A stretch of DNA of 64,000 nucleotides from Ricordea florida (GCA_949710005.1 OX453274.1:32913714-32977713); one strand, 5' to 3'. Numbered from the stretch's first letter, positions 10,899 through 23,796 are shown. Program-made: numbers and translations. Notes: generated from the sequence alone by a model not told the origin.

Positions 10899-11107
10899 TC
10901 TTACATATCGCCAAATGTTTTCCCGCCGTTTTCTTCATAGCAGTTTCCATGACATCAATACATTGATCACGTGACGTTCGTACCCAAAGCCAGCCATGAC
11001 AGAAGCACGAAACATTTGTTAGCCAGAAAAATAAGCCAGTTTTCGGCGGCTGCTAAGCCACACTTAAATTTTTAGGGATCTTTGCTTTTATTTGCGGGAA
11101 TTTTGGA

Positions 11108-14100
11108 ATGACAGTTGATTCAAGGATGTCTTACGACACATCATACGTTAAATCAAGGAAAAAGTAAGTGATAGCGAAACTACTCTTTTGTTCATTTCAT
11201 TTCATTTTCACCAAAGGTAGTTTTCCAACAGTAGTTTTCGTTTAATTTTACAAGCAAACTAGATTTCATGGATCTTAATGTGATGTATCGTGATCTGTTC
11301 TCAAATACCGGGTTTGAATACGTTTATTTCACAAATCTCTGTAAAAAGTTCGGTTCTAAATATTGTATCATAGTAGAGACCAAAGTTAGATGGTACCAAA
11401 GTTTTCACTCTTTGAAGCCAAGATCGATGTGCATAGCTAAATGAAAAGGTTTTTAGACCGTCTTACAATATTGTTTTACAATTTATTGTTGACGATATGA
11501 TATATTGCCTTGACCTCTCTGTCAACATAAATATCCAATTTTCACCATTGTATAATTTTGTGCATTTCCAGTCTATTTATCAACAAGCTCAAAAATTCAT
11601 TTTGTGGATATCAAATACTAACGGAAGACAAAGCTGGATTTTTTTGTTTCCCCTGCGTAAAATCCGTTTCAGCCTCTCGTCATGTGAAACAAATTCCACC
11701 GAAGTTGAAAGAATCCGTAGTATTTATCGTTATGATGTCTTTAAATTGTATTTCTTAGTGAACTAACCACACTTGGATGCATCTGTAAGCGAGCTGGGAA
11801 CCTCAGAAGGTTATATTTTAATTTCCAACTGCATTTTAATTTTGCACAGTTCTGACCAAACCTTTTTCAGTAATTTTCCGTAACTTTTGTTATTTGATCT
11901 TGAAGGAAAAGAAGAACCATTTTTAGGAATTTGTTTTTGGGAACCAGTAGAAAACAAAATGATTTCTACATGTTTCCCCAAAATTTTGACAGTTCTGGGC
12001 ATGAGTGAAGTTTGACCCAAAGAAGTAATTTCTTGGAAGTTTGTCTAATTCAGCCATTCTATCTTAAACCTGATATGAATATATTATTGAATTTTATTGT
12101 TGTTAACAAGCATTCTATCCTATGAAATTTGATTTATCCAGAGCTTTAAGGCAGCTTAAGGTGAACAATGCACAGCAACTTGAAATGGAAACAAAGAAAA
12201 TGGAAGATAGGATTCGGGCTTTAAAGGAACAGATGGTTCGAGAAAAAGAAGAAAGAGAGTGAGCAAACTTGATTTTACACCGTTTTTCTGCTTTATAATG
12301 TAGCCAATACAGTATTTATTAACTTCTCTGGTTTCTATATGTTAAAAACCAGTTATACCTAATTAGATAGCGAAATAAGTGTTTGCTTTGTGTAGACCAA
12401 ACATGCATAAGGAATTGACTGAACTTGAATTTTCTCCCCTAAATTCAAAAATAACTCTGTGCAGTGATTTTAGCTGGGTTTTGTGAGTCACTTTTTGGTA
12501 TTAAAGGCTTCTTACCAGGTTTGAGCACTCAAGAGTATTCCTAAACCATTAAAATGAAAAACAAATCAGTAACATAAAAGCAGCATAATCAATTATTCTC
12601 ATGCACACAGCAATTGGCAAAGTTGCATTAACTAAAGGAAATCATGCCCTATGACAAATTGGTTGAATATCTCATTGGACATAGTTCTTTGTGTTTTTAA
12701 TAATATACATGAAAAAATTACTCGATTCTGATTGGCTTAGAGCAGTGCAGTTCAAGTGTAACACCAGTGCAAAAAGTGTAATACCAGTGCAAAAATTGTA
12801 ACACCAGTGCAAATTACACATCGATTTTCTGGATTATGATATTCTTTATTTTTAAACGAACCGCTTTGAGTTCGTAGCGTTATCAGTTGATCTTCATCAG
12901 CCAATCAGTAAATAAAGTGTCAAATCCGCGTCAAATGCTTACTTCCTGTCCGTCCGCAATGAGATCTTCCGGCACTTCCTCCAGGTGAATTTTTTCATGT
13001 TTATATTATTAATAAGTAATCATACGGCTTTTCTCGTTTAATTTGGAATTAATTTGTACTTGTGAGTTTTTCAAAAAGCTGAAATTGCACTCGCCGAAGC
13101 GGCTCGTGCAATTTCAGCTTTTTGAAAAACTCACTCGTGCAAATTAATTCCAAATTGAACTCGAAACCGTATGATTACCTTTACTAATATTTCTCTCTTT
13201 AATAATGACATACATTCAAAACTTTTAACATGCTGATTGGCTGAGAACACATTAGTTAATCCCAAACAGTGCAGAAGTTTGAAATTGAGTATGGAAATTT
13301 GAAATTAAATTTTTGAATGTATATTATTAGTGATCAAATGTTTTTAGGCCAATTTGGAATAAATGTAAGCACTCGTAAATTTTGCAAAGGCAACAATTAA
13401 TGGCACTTGCCTTAAGGGCTTGTGCAATTTTTTTAGTCCTCGAAAAATTTGCTTGTGTTTATGTATCTCAAATTGCAGTCACAATCATTTCATTACGTGT
13501 ACAAACCATTGGCTGGGGTTATTACTTTGATTCTTGTTTTTACAATAGTCATTAATGAAAACTGCTCTTCAATTTAATTTAAAAAGTGCAGTTCCTAGTA
13601 TCAAAGCTTGTCTCAAGATATTCCACAACAAATATATGATTTAATATATTTCTTGTAGAAAACTTGGTGGAACAAGATGGGCTTCAGGAAAAACAGGCCC
13701 TTTGACCAGCCATGCACAAGATGTACTTAAGAAAAAGGGCTCTAAAACTGAAAAGGTAGCATAAGAAACTACTTGATAAATTATTGAAGGGCTCAGTGTA
13801 AAATTATGCTTAGTGCATTTGGAGGATATTTTTGCACTTGCTCTAAACTTGTTAATATTTTGCATAAGGTAGGCTTGTTGTAACACGTCAGTTCTTGCCC
13901 TCTATTTTGTTTTCCTTGTAAATTTTACTCCTTTGAGGAGTAACCCATTCAGAGGATGCAGTTGGCCTTGAGAGCATGTCTTTGTTTCTTTCAAAGCAGA
14001 AACAAAAGAAACCATTAGGTTCTTTGTTTCTTGAAGTTAACAGAGCAAGACATCTGAATTCAATTTGAAATATCAATATTAATTGCCAACTGTATTTTTT

Positions 14101-17100
14101 ACATTTATTATTTCTCAAGAAAGAATTGGACAGGCAAAACAAAATAGTATATGTGCATGTAAATCACAGGAAAGGTGAAAGAATCGCCTCAAAATGCAGG
14201 AAGTATGATTTTATAGCAAACCCCTTTACAATACATTTATTAGTACTCTAAACATAATAAATCAAATTTACCTGCTGTAGTTGTGAACAGATTGCACTGC
14301 ACAATAATGTTTACCTCAACAGTAAACCAGACTGCAATGTTTGATAATTGCAATTCAATCAAGACCTATGAAATAAAACTTGCAGAAAACAATACTTTAC
14401 AACATGAAATGTTGATTTAAAATTTGAAGTTGTTTCACTTTATTAAACTTTGGCTTTGTAATTGTACGTCCTTTTTGCTTGCAGCCCCAGAGGAAAATAA
14501 AAATTCTTGGTGATGAACCCCTGCGTAAGTACCTTACGACTACTACTTCATGAAAATTTATTTATTATTAGCTTTCTTCATGGTTTTCTGTTAGTATGTT
14601 ATATGATTTGTACTGAGTTGAAATGTATCTCATGTTTTATCAGAGTCGTACATTAAGAAGCCCACTCCTAGGGTACAGACTTCAGAGGTTACCTTTGATC
14701 CTTTGGGGTGTGGTCAATGTGAAAAGACAAAAGCAGCTATGGTATGGACATATTAATTTGTTGTCTACATGAACATCATTAAGAAACATGCAAGTTCTAG
14801 TAAATAATGCTTAATAAATATTACACAAGTTCTGACTGGTTCATGGCTCAGTGTTTGTATCAGACTATGTATATTATGTGGAGGTTTAGTGTCAAATGGT
14901 CTCTTATGATATGCCAGGTTCTGCAGAGGGGGCAAGATGAGACGAATCCTGAGTTCTGATATTCTATCCAAGCGGGCAAGATATTTGGGCCTATCTTGGC
15001 CAGCCAGGATTTTCCACTTTGCCCTGTAAAACAAAACAAACCAAAATTGCCATATGATAAATAGTTTATTGACCTCATTCTTTTTTCTTTTTTTATTGAC
15101 ATCAGCATTCTCTCGGTCAAAAAACGTAAGAGAGAACTTGGGCAATATGCAGCTATCTTGACCTCATACTTTGTCAATAATGCATATATATCTTTGGCTC
15201 TTTACAGAGCTCATACACATATTCACACTTAAGTGTGTCCTATTAATAGTAAATGGCTCTGTAAGATTAATAACATATAAGATTTTGCTGAAAATGTTCC
15301 AATTATGTAATCCGTTTAAAGGTTTGCATTGAATGCTCTGAGAAGTATTGTGTCAGCTGTTTTATGGGGTTTCATCAGAAAGGCGCCCTTAGGAAGCATA
15401 GTACCAAGACTATAGAGCAGGTATATAGTATATTAGTTTCTTATTTCCTTGAGGCCACAGTCTTAATCTTTTAAGTCCCAGTAGTGACCAGTATCCAATT
15501 TCTCATTTCAACATTCTCTGTTCATCAACCATTCAAGTTATGAGAACAACAACAATGATCACCAAAAAAGAGCTGTATTGATCAATGTTTAAACAAACTC
15601 TCCTCACTAGTAACATAAAAAATATGTGAGAGCTTAAGGAGAAAATTTTGGAAGCATGGCATCAACAAGCATTTTCTCATGTGAATGTTGGAAAACAACA
15701 AGAAACATGTTTGCCTGAATCACAGGACTGAATCACAATCAATTTGCTATAATTTTATACTATGCATCATTCTAATATCTCCAGTCTTTGATATTTTTAC
15801 AGTATGAGAAAGAGCAAAACCAGCATAAAGAGTTGTACACTAATAATAACATCAGATACACCAGGCCAGAAGACACTGCATCATCAAGAGTGACCAGGTG
15901 AGAATGGGACAATCACATAACTTTTGGAGGGCATATAGTGTAACATTCTCGCACTAATTTACACTTAGGCGCTTTATTTCATGTAAATTAGGTTCACCCG
16001 TGTCCCACCGGGACAGAGTCTAGTTTGCATAAATTTAGATTTTAAAACCGTTAGCAGTGTGACTACAACGTTCGTTATGTTATTAATTTTGAAGCTATCT
16101 TGCTGGCGATTCGATTCATTGTTCATCCGGGAAAAATTCTGTAAGTTCATGTTCATTAGTTTTCTCTTAGTTTTATTCCGCTAGATTTGTTGTTAATATT
16201 TATTTTGTTGCCTTTCTTTTCCTTTCAGTCAAACTCGTAGTTGTAAGTTGAAAAATAAATGTTGTACGATGTTTGGAGTTCCCGCTGATTATTTCGCTAT
16301 CATAATGCGACGTTAACATATAGTTTAGTTTGTGGCCCGAGTAGCATCATTTGCGCCCAAGCGCGAAGCGCAAGGGCGCAAATAATGCTACGAGGGACAC
16401 AGATAAACTATATGACCGACAAAAGTCATGCGATTATCATTATTATCAATACACAAGGCCAAATCGTACAAATTCATTTAATAAGAAAAAATGTTTAACA
16501 GAGATTTAGCATGAAACTATGGTATGGAAAGTTGTTGCTACAATACGATCAGCTAAACAAGAGCCAAATAAAATTCCTTTTTGTTTACAATAAAATGTCA
16601 AATATAATCTAGTTTTAAAAAGATTGGTAACAATGATTAGCAAAAAGACAGTTTGTATTTAAAAAAATAATAGTCTTCCCGTTCACAGGCAATGGACTCA
16701 GCTGCAGGGCCGTTAATGCATTAACGGCCCGCTAGGAGTCATTTGCGGCCCGCAAAGCGCGTGTTTTCAAGAGGGCGGTTTTCAATTTGGCCGCGTATCT
16801 TGATAATAATGGGTATTGAATGTGTGGGCATCTACATGTAAACCATACAAAGATTACGTTCTTCACTTACTTCCTTGTCTGGCCACTTTCTTGTGCCATG
16901 TCACTTGGTCACATTCAACTGCAACCCCTTCATTCCATGAACTTAACCCCAGATCAGCCCTTTCCATCTCCACAGTTCTGCTCCAAGGCCGTCTTGGTCT
17001 CCCAGGTTTCATTAAGGAACTTTGATATTAATTTTAAACTTTTTGCTTCTTTTTATAACATAGGGTTACAAACCATGCGCAGACAAATTGTTCAGAGGTA

Positions 17101-18817
17101 AGCTTGCAAAATATGAGTTTACACGCAGGTAATTCTCCATTGTTTATTCACTCATAAAAATTTCTTGTTACCAAGCTGCCTGCTTTGTAACAGAGCTTTC
17201 TATGTGAACAACTAGCTTTGAATTCAATACACCTGTCTATTACAATCTTTGCCAACAAAACTTGAATCGATAGACACTCTTTTCTCTTTGAAACAAATGG
17301 CAATCACTTTAATACCACTGCAGGGCTAAAAATTGGCGGTTGCACTGTCGCCAGTGGTGAGTTAAAACTGACCAGGGCTACCAAGAGTCAAGGTTTGAAG
17401 GCCCGATGTGCGACTATGCTACAGAATTTCGAAAAGTTGCAATGTAAATTTGCGAAGTACAAAGTTAAAACTAAAACTCAACATGTAGTTTACTACTGAA
17501 TTTTTAGTTCTGAAGTGGAAATTCCGAGCCATTTTAACAGCGATTTCACGAGCAATCCACGTTCACAACATAAAGACGCCATTTTGATTTTGTGATTGCC
17601 ATGTTACTCTGAAAAAATAATAATAATCGAGGGCTACTTCATTTTGGGATGGGCCACTAAGAATTCAAGGTAACTGGCCCGACTGGCCACCAAGCACTGG
17701 AGTTAATTTTTAGCTCTGCCACTGCTTGAGGAGTTGGTGGTGTGTAAGCTTCCCAGTACTTCCAAAAATTTGTAAGAAAACAGCGAATCCTTTCAATTGG
17801 TGCAAGGTATCTTGGCAAAAATTGTGGTTAAGTGAAGTTTTGTATAAATGTCTTTTTCTTGCTTTAATGTGCTGCATGTGCATTATTAAATGCAACCGAT
17901 TCATCATAACCTCTATAGACAGCAGATCCTCCCAAGCAGAAAGGTGGAGCCCTCTTGCAGGGAATGTACAATGAAAAAGAAAGTGCACAGTCCTTTGCTG
18001 AGGCATTAAAAGCCTGGAGGAATGCTGGTCAAGAGGAAAAAGTCTGGATTAATCCTGCTGATAATAAAGGTACTGCATATATTATGTCAGTTTTCTTACT
18101 TCTGTGAGTGGTTTGAACCTGCAGTTCTATTTGTTACTTCTGTGAGTGGTTTGAACCTGCAGTTCTATTTGTTGTTTTCTTACAGTTTTTGTGAATACAA
18201 GGAGATCCCTCACCCCCTTTAATTATTGTTGGGTTGTAGTTCCAAGCACAATACCTTGGGGATAAAAATAACATGGTGTTGTATCAGCTACCCCAGCATT
18301 GAGAGGGAAACTTGTTTTAAAGAGAAAAAAGTGCTTGACGATGCAAGATTTTTGGTAAAGGCTGTAGGAGTCTCAGTAGTTGTCTGTTAAGTTCAACTGG
18401 CCAGATGTATGTAGTTCTAAAAGGATCTTTTGTTGATGAAAGGTGTATTTTTCAGCAAACTCAAAAAAGGATATCCAAGTTCCCCTCACAGGACTCAACC
18501 CTACTATACATACCTTGCAGTAAATTACCGTACTGGTTTGGACGCGCTATCACTGATCTATTAGAGACCATTAACCCTTTAAGCACCAATATTAATATTT
18601 GTTTACTCCTAACTGTTCTCATGTTTGTTATGGTACCAGTGAGGAGAATTTGTTAAGTGTGAACTCTTTTTGGTGATCATTTTCGTTATTCTTATAGCCG
18701 GAATGGTTGATAAACAATCAATATTGTAATGAGAAATTGGATGTTGGTCACTACTGGGACTTAAAGGGTTCATTAAGCAATGTTCAGGGGAGAAACATCC
18801 CGCATACTGCCAGGATC

Positions 18818-18854
<37 letters not shown>

Positions 18855-20563
18855 GGTCTTATTGTTGTCCTGTATGTAGTATTTACTGATAGTAAGATTG
18901 ACATGTGATGATTTCTTTTAGAGGACATTATACTTTTACGTTGTAGCATTGTTCGTCCCTTCTTTCCTCATGCCACCAGCCAATGGCCTTAGTTTGGGGA
19001 CCTAACTTACCAAAATGAATGTTTGTTACCTGTTTAGCAAGCCACTGTGACTCAAGCACAGCCCCTGAACCAACCAAACCACTGGAATTAAAGCTAAACT
19101 TTGGATCTAACAAGTCACTAAGTTACCTGGAGCGGATGTTACTCAAGAAACACCACAATAACGCCAAGGTCACTCACCAGCCGCCACCCTCAAGCGAAAC
19201 GAAAAACGAGTCTGCTGCTGGGCTACTGCTGCCTCCCGACATGGAGGACTCGCAAGGAAGTCCACGGCTAGATAGTAATGAACTTGGCGTAAACTACCGG
19301 GAAATTTTTCAGAGTCTTGGGACTTCTTGTGCAAGACAAAATATTCAGGAAAACGGTGCTGTGGTAGCGAACCATTCCAAGAACGCTGTTGTTATTGAAG
19401 AAGTCAACGAGGAAGACCACTTCACAGCGGATGAGAGCGCTGCTTGTATTGTGGAGGAGATTACTCCGACCCTCCCCTCTCAGACACGGCCCACCTCTCG
19501 ACAGGGGAGGGTCAGTATCATGTGTATGACCCCCACGGGAAACTTCGCCCCTGATACTGACACGGTTTTATTGGAGGATGTTTCCTCGGTGTCCTCGGAG
19601 TCGAACAGTCCTGTCACTAAGTCTGCACCCATGGCAAAAGTAGGTGGAAGAGTGAACATCCAGACTAAAATCAGACCAGGAAAGACCAGGATATGGACTC
19701 CCGAGCCGTGTTTTGTTGGTCTCTCTGAGTTCTTTTTGGCTGGAGTCCAAGGCGACCCACCATCAGGAAGAAAATCCCAAAGCAAAGTTAGATCGGTTAG
19801 TCCAAGTATCGTATCCGTTTCACCGGACAAAATTAGCCAAAGTCTCTTAACGCAGAATGTTTGGAAACCTGAAGAAAGCGTTTGCCCCTCAAAGGAGGGT
19901 GAAGACGTGGAAACGAACGAAGCAGAGTACAGCAGAACAGCACGCACAGAAAGCCCACAACCCATTATACCATTAGTAAATGAACCAGCCCTGTTGGACT
20001 ATACTGTGGACAGACCTGACTCCAGATCAACCTCTCTCCCTACACAGTTTGAAAACGACACAGAGTTTGGTGACCATAAACAAATTCACGACTTTGGGAT
20101 TGTAGATTTTCTGAAGGCACCTCCGTGTCTTCCCGCTGGGTTTGCAGACTACAGTCAAGTCCACCGCGTGTCCACAGTATCCCCTCTCACTCTTAGTCCC
20201 AATCCTCCTCTTTTCCATTGGTCAGACGACAGCGACGACGAATTCCTGGAACATATCTGTTCTGGTGTCAATAAAGAAGACGAGAAAGAAGACCAGGAGG
20301 CTGATGACCGCGCAACTTTGAATGACTTAGCCTGGGAACTGGCGTCGACCACGGGCCGATTGACCCAGTGCGATTTGGATGACGAGGAAGGGGAGGGTGA
20401 GGAGGATTTTGATGTGGATAGTATTGAGTCCAATGATCAAGGATCAGGCCTTAGTTCGAGCGAGGATGAGATTTCAGGAGATACTTACAGTGCTAATGTT
20501 GAAAGAATTGTCAAGAAAGACGAAAACACACTGGCACAGGAAGAAGTACATGCTTTGAAGTAA
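11108..20563 (+). CDS. ZBBX: ZBBX homologue (B-box zinc-finger protein), 10 exons
   Basis: Exons are 11108-11163, 12142-12258, 13659-13755, 14485-14524, 14644-14741, 15322-15420, 15803-15897, 17064-17097, 17919-18069 and 19038-20563. They join without a phase error into 2313 nt, 770 residues, close to the ~800 of human ZBBX. A coiled coil (about 20-60; [20 protein letters not shown]) is followed by [20 protein letters not shown]-box-type zinc-binding region at about 125-165 shows CGQC, CIEC and CVSC pairs plus [24 protein letters not shown] and [13 protein letters not shown] are further family blocks as I recall them. The last exon (two thirds of the protein) is Ser/Glu/Asp-rich and probably disordered. 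ZBBX is expressed in ciliated cells of vertebrates and its molecular role is poorly known. Introns hold several transposons. Confidence 0.82.
12701..13180 (-). mobile_element. ~480-bp hairpin element, full copy, in ZBBX intron 2
   Basis: One end is TAATATACATGAAAAAATTA followed by CTCGATTCTGATTGGCT. Then come three short repeats of GTGTAACACCAGTGCAAAAA type. The other end is a long palindrome whose arms include TTTTTCAAAAAGCTGAAATT and its complement, closing with CGTATGATTACC. The full copy at 40345-40826 is its reverse complement over the whole length. No open frame is present, so it is non-autonomous. Confidence 0.9.
13208..13326. mobile_element. Short foldback element in ZBBX intron 2
   Basis: ATACATTCAAAACTTTT at the left pairs with AAATTTTTGAATGTAT at the right, 119 bp apart, and TAAT/ATTA-like sequence flanks both ends. 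It lies just after the hairpin element. It is a small inverted-repeat element with nothing coding. Confidence 0.6.
16317..16414. repeat. 98-bp foldback in ZBBX intron 7
   Basis: CATATAGTTTAGTTTGTGGC pairs with the inverted right arm ending AGATAAACTATATG. Inside, GAGTAGCATCATTTGCGCCC pairs with GGGCGCAAATAATGCTACG around AAGCGCGAAGCGCAA. Nearly the whole length can form one hairpin, as expected of a short inverted-repeat transposon. Confidence 0.85.
16707..16730. repeat. Perfect 24-bp palindrome
   Basis: The sequence reads GGGCCGTTAATG and then its exact complement. It is followed by CCGCTAGGAGTCATTTGCGG, itself partly symmetrical. It lies in ZBBX intron 7 and is probably the remains of a foldback element. 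Confidence 0.85.
17321..17718. mobile_element. CAGGG-type inverted-repeat element with 6-bp target duplication
   Basis: The ends are CAGGGCTAAAAATT and (inverted) CAGAGCTAAAAATTAA. CCACTG flanks both sides (17315-17320, 17719-17724). It lies in ZBBX intron 8. The termini and duplication length match the elements at 33845, 45784 and (7 bp) 51457. This end style is hAT-like, although hAT elements usually make 8-bp duplications. No coding sequence is present. Confidence 0.8.
18571..18783. mobile_element. piggyBac-like miniature element (AAGTCCCAG family), copy 1
   Basis: It starts TTAACCCTTTAAGCACC and ends CTACTGGGACTTAAAGGGTT, in ZBBX intron 9. A full copy with TTAA on both sides is at 52471-52680, and a 3' fragment is at 34563-34607. 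The TTAA site and CCCTTT ends are those of the piggyBac superfamily and match the degenerate transposase copy at 41059. The right TTAA here has decayed. Confidence 0.8.
18819..18866. repeat. TTG trinucleotide microsatellite
   Basis: About 15 uninterrupted TGT/TTG units in ZBBX intron 9. The Cys-rich open frame across it is a by-product. Confidence 0.95.
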
Positions 20564-20586
20564 AGATTGGAGTCAAGGTTCTCTTC

Positions 20587-20592
20587 AATAAA
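20587..20592 (+). terminator. ZBBX polyadenylation signal
   Basis: A canonical AATAAA lies 24 bp after the ZBBX stop codon. A second hexamer-like AAAATAAAAC lies at about 20767. This is the obvious 3' end signal for that gene. Confidence 0.6.
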
Positions 20593-20937
20593 TTAGCTTT
20601 GTTTGGTAAAATATCTGAAGACCTTCAGCTAATTGGAACTTTGTTGCTGTATTATACGGACTGTATAAGATTGTTAGCAAATGGTGTTCTGTTCGTCATA
20701 TTTTGCTTGCACAAGTCCGAAGAGGTCCATTTTGGACGTAATGTATCAAACATGAGATACGGTGTTAAAATAAAACACCGTTGAAAGTTGAAAATCTGCC
20801 ACACAGTGGAGTATTTTTGGCGAAATTCGAGGTCTTTGGTATGTGATGAAACACATATATCGAGGGTTTGGTATGGCTTCTCGAACGAAATAATTTAGAA
20901 GGAGAAACTAACAATGCTAACACGAGCCGTAGTTTCA

Positions 20938-21090
20938 TCAGATATCCAAACACGTACAATGCTTGATTTCCTTTCTTTCCTTTATGCATTATTAATGAGT
21001 TTGAGAAGTACTTTTCAGATATCCAAACACGTCACGTTGCTTGATTTCCTTTGTCTTTCCTTTATACATTATTGATGAGTTTGAGAATTC
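20938..21090. repeat. Direct duplication of ~75 bp
   Basis: The segment CAGATATCCAAACACGT through ATTAATGAGTTTGAGAA occurs twice in a row, the second copy with small changes (CACGTTGC for ACAATGC, CTTTGTCTTTCC for CTTTCTTTCC). It lies downstream of ZBBX in non-coding DNA. Confidence 0.85.
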
Positions 21091-21182
21091 CCTCCGAGGA
21101 CAGCGTTGTACAGTAGTACCTCGGGAATACGTGTTTGAGTCAGACAGCGTTGGCGTTAGAAATTGGGATTATCGAACAAGTT

Positions 21183-21560
21183 GATAAGTAATGGTAACAG
21201 GACTGAGTGGAGTCCAATTCGGTCTGTAATCATACGAATGATAAACAAAATCTGACGACCGGGTAGCAGGAGTCCGATCTGTTTAATTGGACGAATTGGA
21301 CGACACGAAGTCTTATTAGCAATTAATTATAACTTTAACAAAATTTGTAATATACAAACTTCTTTTTTTAAAATAAAAAACACATGAAATTTTTACTAGC
21401 AGTGAAAAAAAAAACGCCATTTAAGCTCGCGCGTGATGGCGCGTACTGTCCAGTTACTCGGGCATGACGCGTACTGTCCTATTTAACTGTCCTATTACAG
21501 CTGAAATCAGGGCAGTTGATAGCCAATCAGATTTGAGAAATATGTTATAGTTATGATTAA
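21183..21560. repeat. Dispersed repeat, copy 1 (second copy 50385-50775)
   Basis: It contains GGAGTCCAATTCGGTCTGTA, GACACGAAGTCTTATTAGCA, GATGGCGCGTACTGTCC and TGATAGCCAATCAGATTTGA in the same order and spacing as at 50385-50775. There is no clear inverted end and no coding sequence, so the class is unknown. Confidence 0.75.
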
Positions 21561-21594
21561 GTAAGTTACATAGTAAGGTAAAAAAGGAGGTTTT

Positions 21595-22188
21595 TTTACC
21601 TTTCGATGGTATCACTCACTTTATCAAGTAGTTTGATAATCGCAATTTCTTGTGTTTTAATTCCCCACCGACGCAGCACCAGTTTCTCTAGAAACTTTAA
21701 TGCCATAGGCGTACGGGCAATAATTTGCCAGGGGGGGGGGGGGTGAACCATTTGCCCAACAATTCTCGCAAGTTGCCCAAATTTTTGCGAAGCAGTCGAA
21801 AAGAAACGAGGATCATATGATGCACTAACATAGGCCTACATATGAAACTATCATATAAGCTCATAAAACACGTTAAGTAAGCGTCGGTAATAACCCGCTA
21901 TCGTCGCGGGTCAATGGAGCGTGGGTGCGACTGAACGTCTTTGATGAAAGCGGCGGTTAGTGGTGATAACTCGAGAATTATCCCATGTTTGGTTAGGCAC
22001 GCGTGGTTAGGCAGAGTCTGTTTTGAAAGGAACACTGCTCTTTGGTGCTCTTGTAAACGGGTACCAAATTGACGTTTTGTCTTTCCGATATATCCCTGAT
22101 TACGGTCGTTGCAAGGGATGGAACAAATGGCGTCTCTCTTTTGTTCCTTCGGTATAGGATCTTTGGGCTTGTGAAAGATACGACTCAA
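21595..22188 (-). pseudogene. Penelope-like retroelement 3' fragment: GIY-YIG endonuclease and terminal repeat
   Basis: On the minus strand, 22188-21898 encodes KRDAICSIPCNDRNQGYIGK, then TKRQFGTRLQEHQ and NHACLTKH. This is the GIY-YIG nuclease region of Penelope-like elements (here SIPC and GYIGKT, then the R and E/H positions). Between 21700 and 21595 the same strand carries the terminal-repeat sequence (GAAACTGGTGCTGCGTCGG, CACAAGAAATTGCG, AGGTAAAAAAACC). A GC-rich dispersed repeat with GGCGTACGGGCAATAATTTG sits between them. The reverse transcriptase is absent, so this is a 5'-truncated dead copy. Confidence 0.8.
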
Positions 22189-22189
22189 C

Positions 22190-23796
22190 GTTAAGAAGGG
22201 TTTTTGGGCAACTTATCTCGGATCACAAATCCAAATCCGGATCATACCAAGGGAACGCGCCCACAGACTTCATGATCAGCAGTCATCAGTGAATGGGGGT
22301 GATCACAAGCATTGGGCGATTTTTCCCCGTTGTCTCTTACTCATCTTCTGCATGTGACCAACCGAAAAGAAGGTGATTAAATTGTGCCATATCAACCATA
22401 GAGGGGCGCACTTTGCACCTCAGAAACATTTTTTTTTGTAATAAAGGCTTACTTAACAGAACGTGCATGATATTTGAAGATTTTGTTTGATTATTACAGG
22501 ATGTAACGTCTGTATGTGATTTCTGTGTGGCTAATTGGCTTCTCATTTAGATTACTATCAAACTTAGTTCCTGTTTACTCTTCTATTAGTTTTTCTGTCT
22601 GAAACTGATTTTCTGTGGATTCAAAGAAAAAATTCCTTGCTAACGAAACCTGGTATCCTGCGCTTTCTCTGGCCTGATCTTCCCAACTGCTTAAGATGCA
22701 TCAAGAGAACATAAGGAACAGAGAGGGTCACTCAGGGCATTGCCTGGGATATGTAAACTTTCATAAAGTTATCTATAGAGAAGGAAGTACGTTTTTTGAG
22801 AGGTCAGCATGACTCCACTGACCGCGCGCGGCTCTTGAATATGTATGACTTTCTCTAATTATGGATTATTCAGGCGGAATTTATAAGCAAGAGTCCCACT
22901 CGGTACGCCATGAGCATCCACGACCTTCAGAATGAGGCAAGTGGACCTCTCGGGAAACAGACTTCCGTGTCCAAAAATATCTTTTCTGAATTTTTCATAT
23001 CCCAAAGGCTACACTGGGAGTGTCTCTCTTTGTCCCTTATGCTCTCTTGGTTGTATATGGGTTGGTTCAATTTTATCATTGGTTTGAATTTAATTTCTCC
23101 TGTTTCAAACTTATCATACATTAACATACATTACCATACCAAAAAACAACGGAAAATATAATTTAAACCAAGGAAAAAATTAAACCACAACATATACATA
23201 AAGGCATTGATCTTCCATTTGTTTTAACTTAACACGTTGCATGACACGACAAATCTTGTTGTCTCGTCGCCCTTCCCTCCTTCTAACTGCAAAAAGGCTG
23301 ACATTTTTCATAGTGGAAGATAATAAAAGGATGAAGAAGACTAACGACTTCAAAGTGGAATTTGAGGCACTAGACAATGGATACAAATTTTTTTCGATCT
23401 TCACTAGATTCTAACGGCGCAGTTTATTATTGTATTATTATTAATTAATGAATTAATTAATTTATTGTTATTGTATTACCATTTCATGCTTCTCCATGAC
23501 CGAGACATTCGCCGGTCGGACGATAGGAAACGGAACATGTGGGAACTGGTCACTAATAACAAAACACCTGTGACGGTCAAAGTTTTGTAATAAAAAAATT
23601 TTATTAAAACGAAAATAAATAAAAATGAGAAAAATAAATAGTAGAAATTAATAAAAAAAAAATAAAAAATCGAACCGTACATATAAAACAAATAAAAAAA
23701 ACAAACTATAGAAGGAAAAAAAGAGAACAACTTTGAAAATTAACATTAAAAACAACTTTCAAAATCAACATTGAAAACGACTTGGAAAAGAAATTA
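22190..23796. other. Intergenic sequence with no recognisable gene
   Basis: Mostly AT-rich. 23400-23470 is an ATTA/TTAA low-complexity stretch and 23590-23720 an A-rich stretch. The open frames here are low-complexity artefacts, and no splice-consistent exon was found. Confidence 0.5.

Noticed and set aside
18707-18889. Cys-rich small protein
   Set aside because: Caused by a TTG microsatellite in a ZBBX intron.
19019-19037. ATG at 19019 as start of a single-exon 514-codon gene
   Set aside because: A good acceptor (CTGTTTAG) at 19037 joins this exon in phase to nine upstream exons of the ZBBX homologue; the ATG is in the intron.
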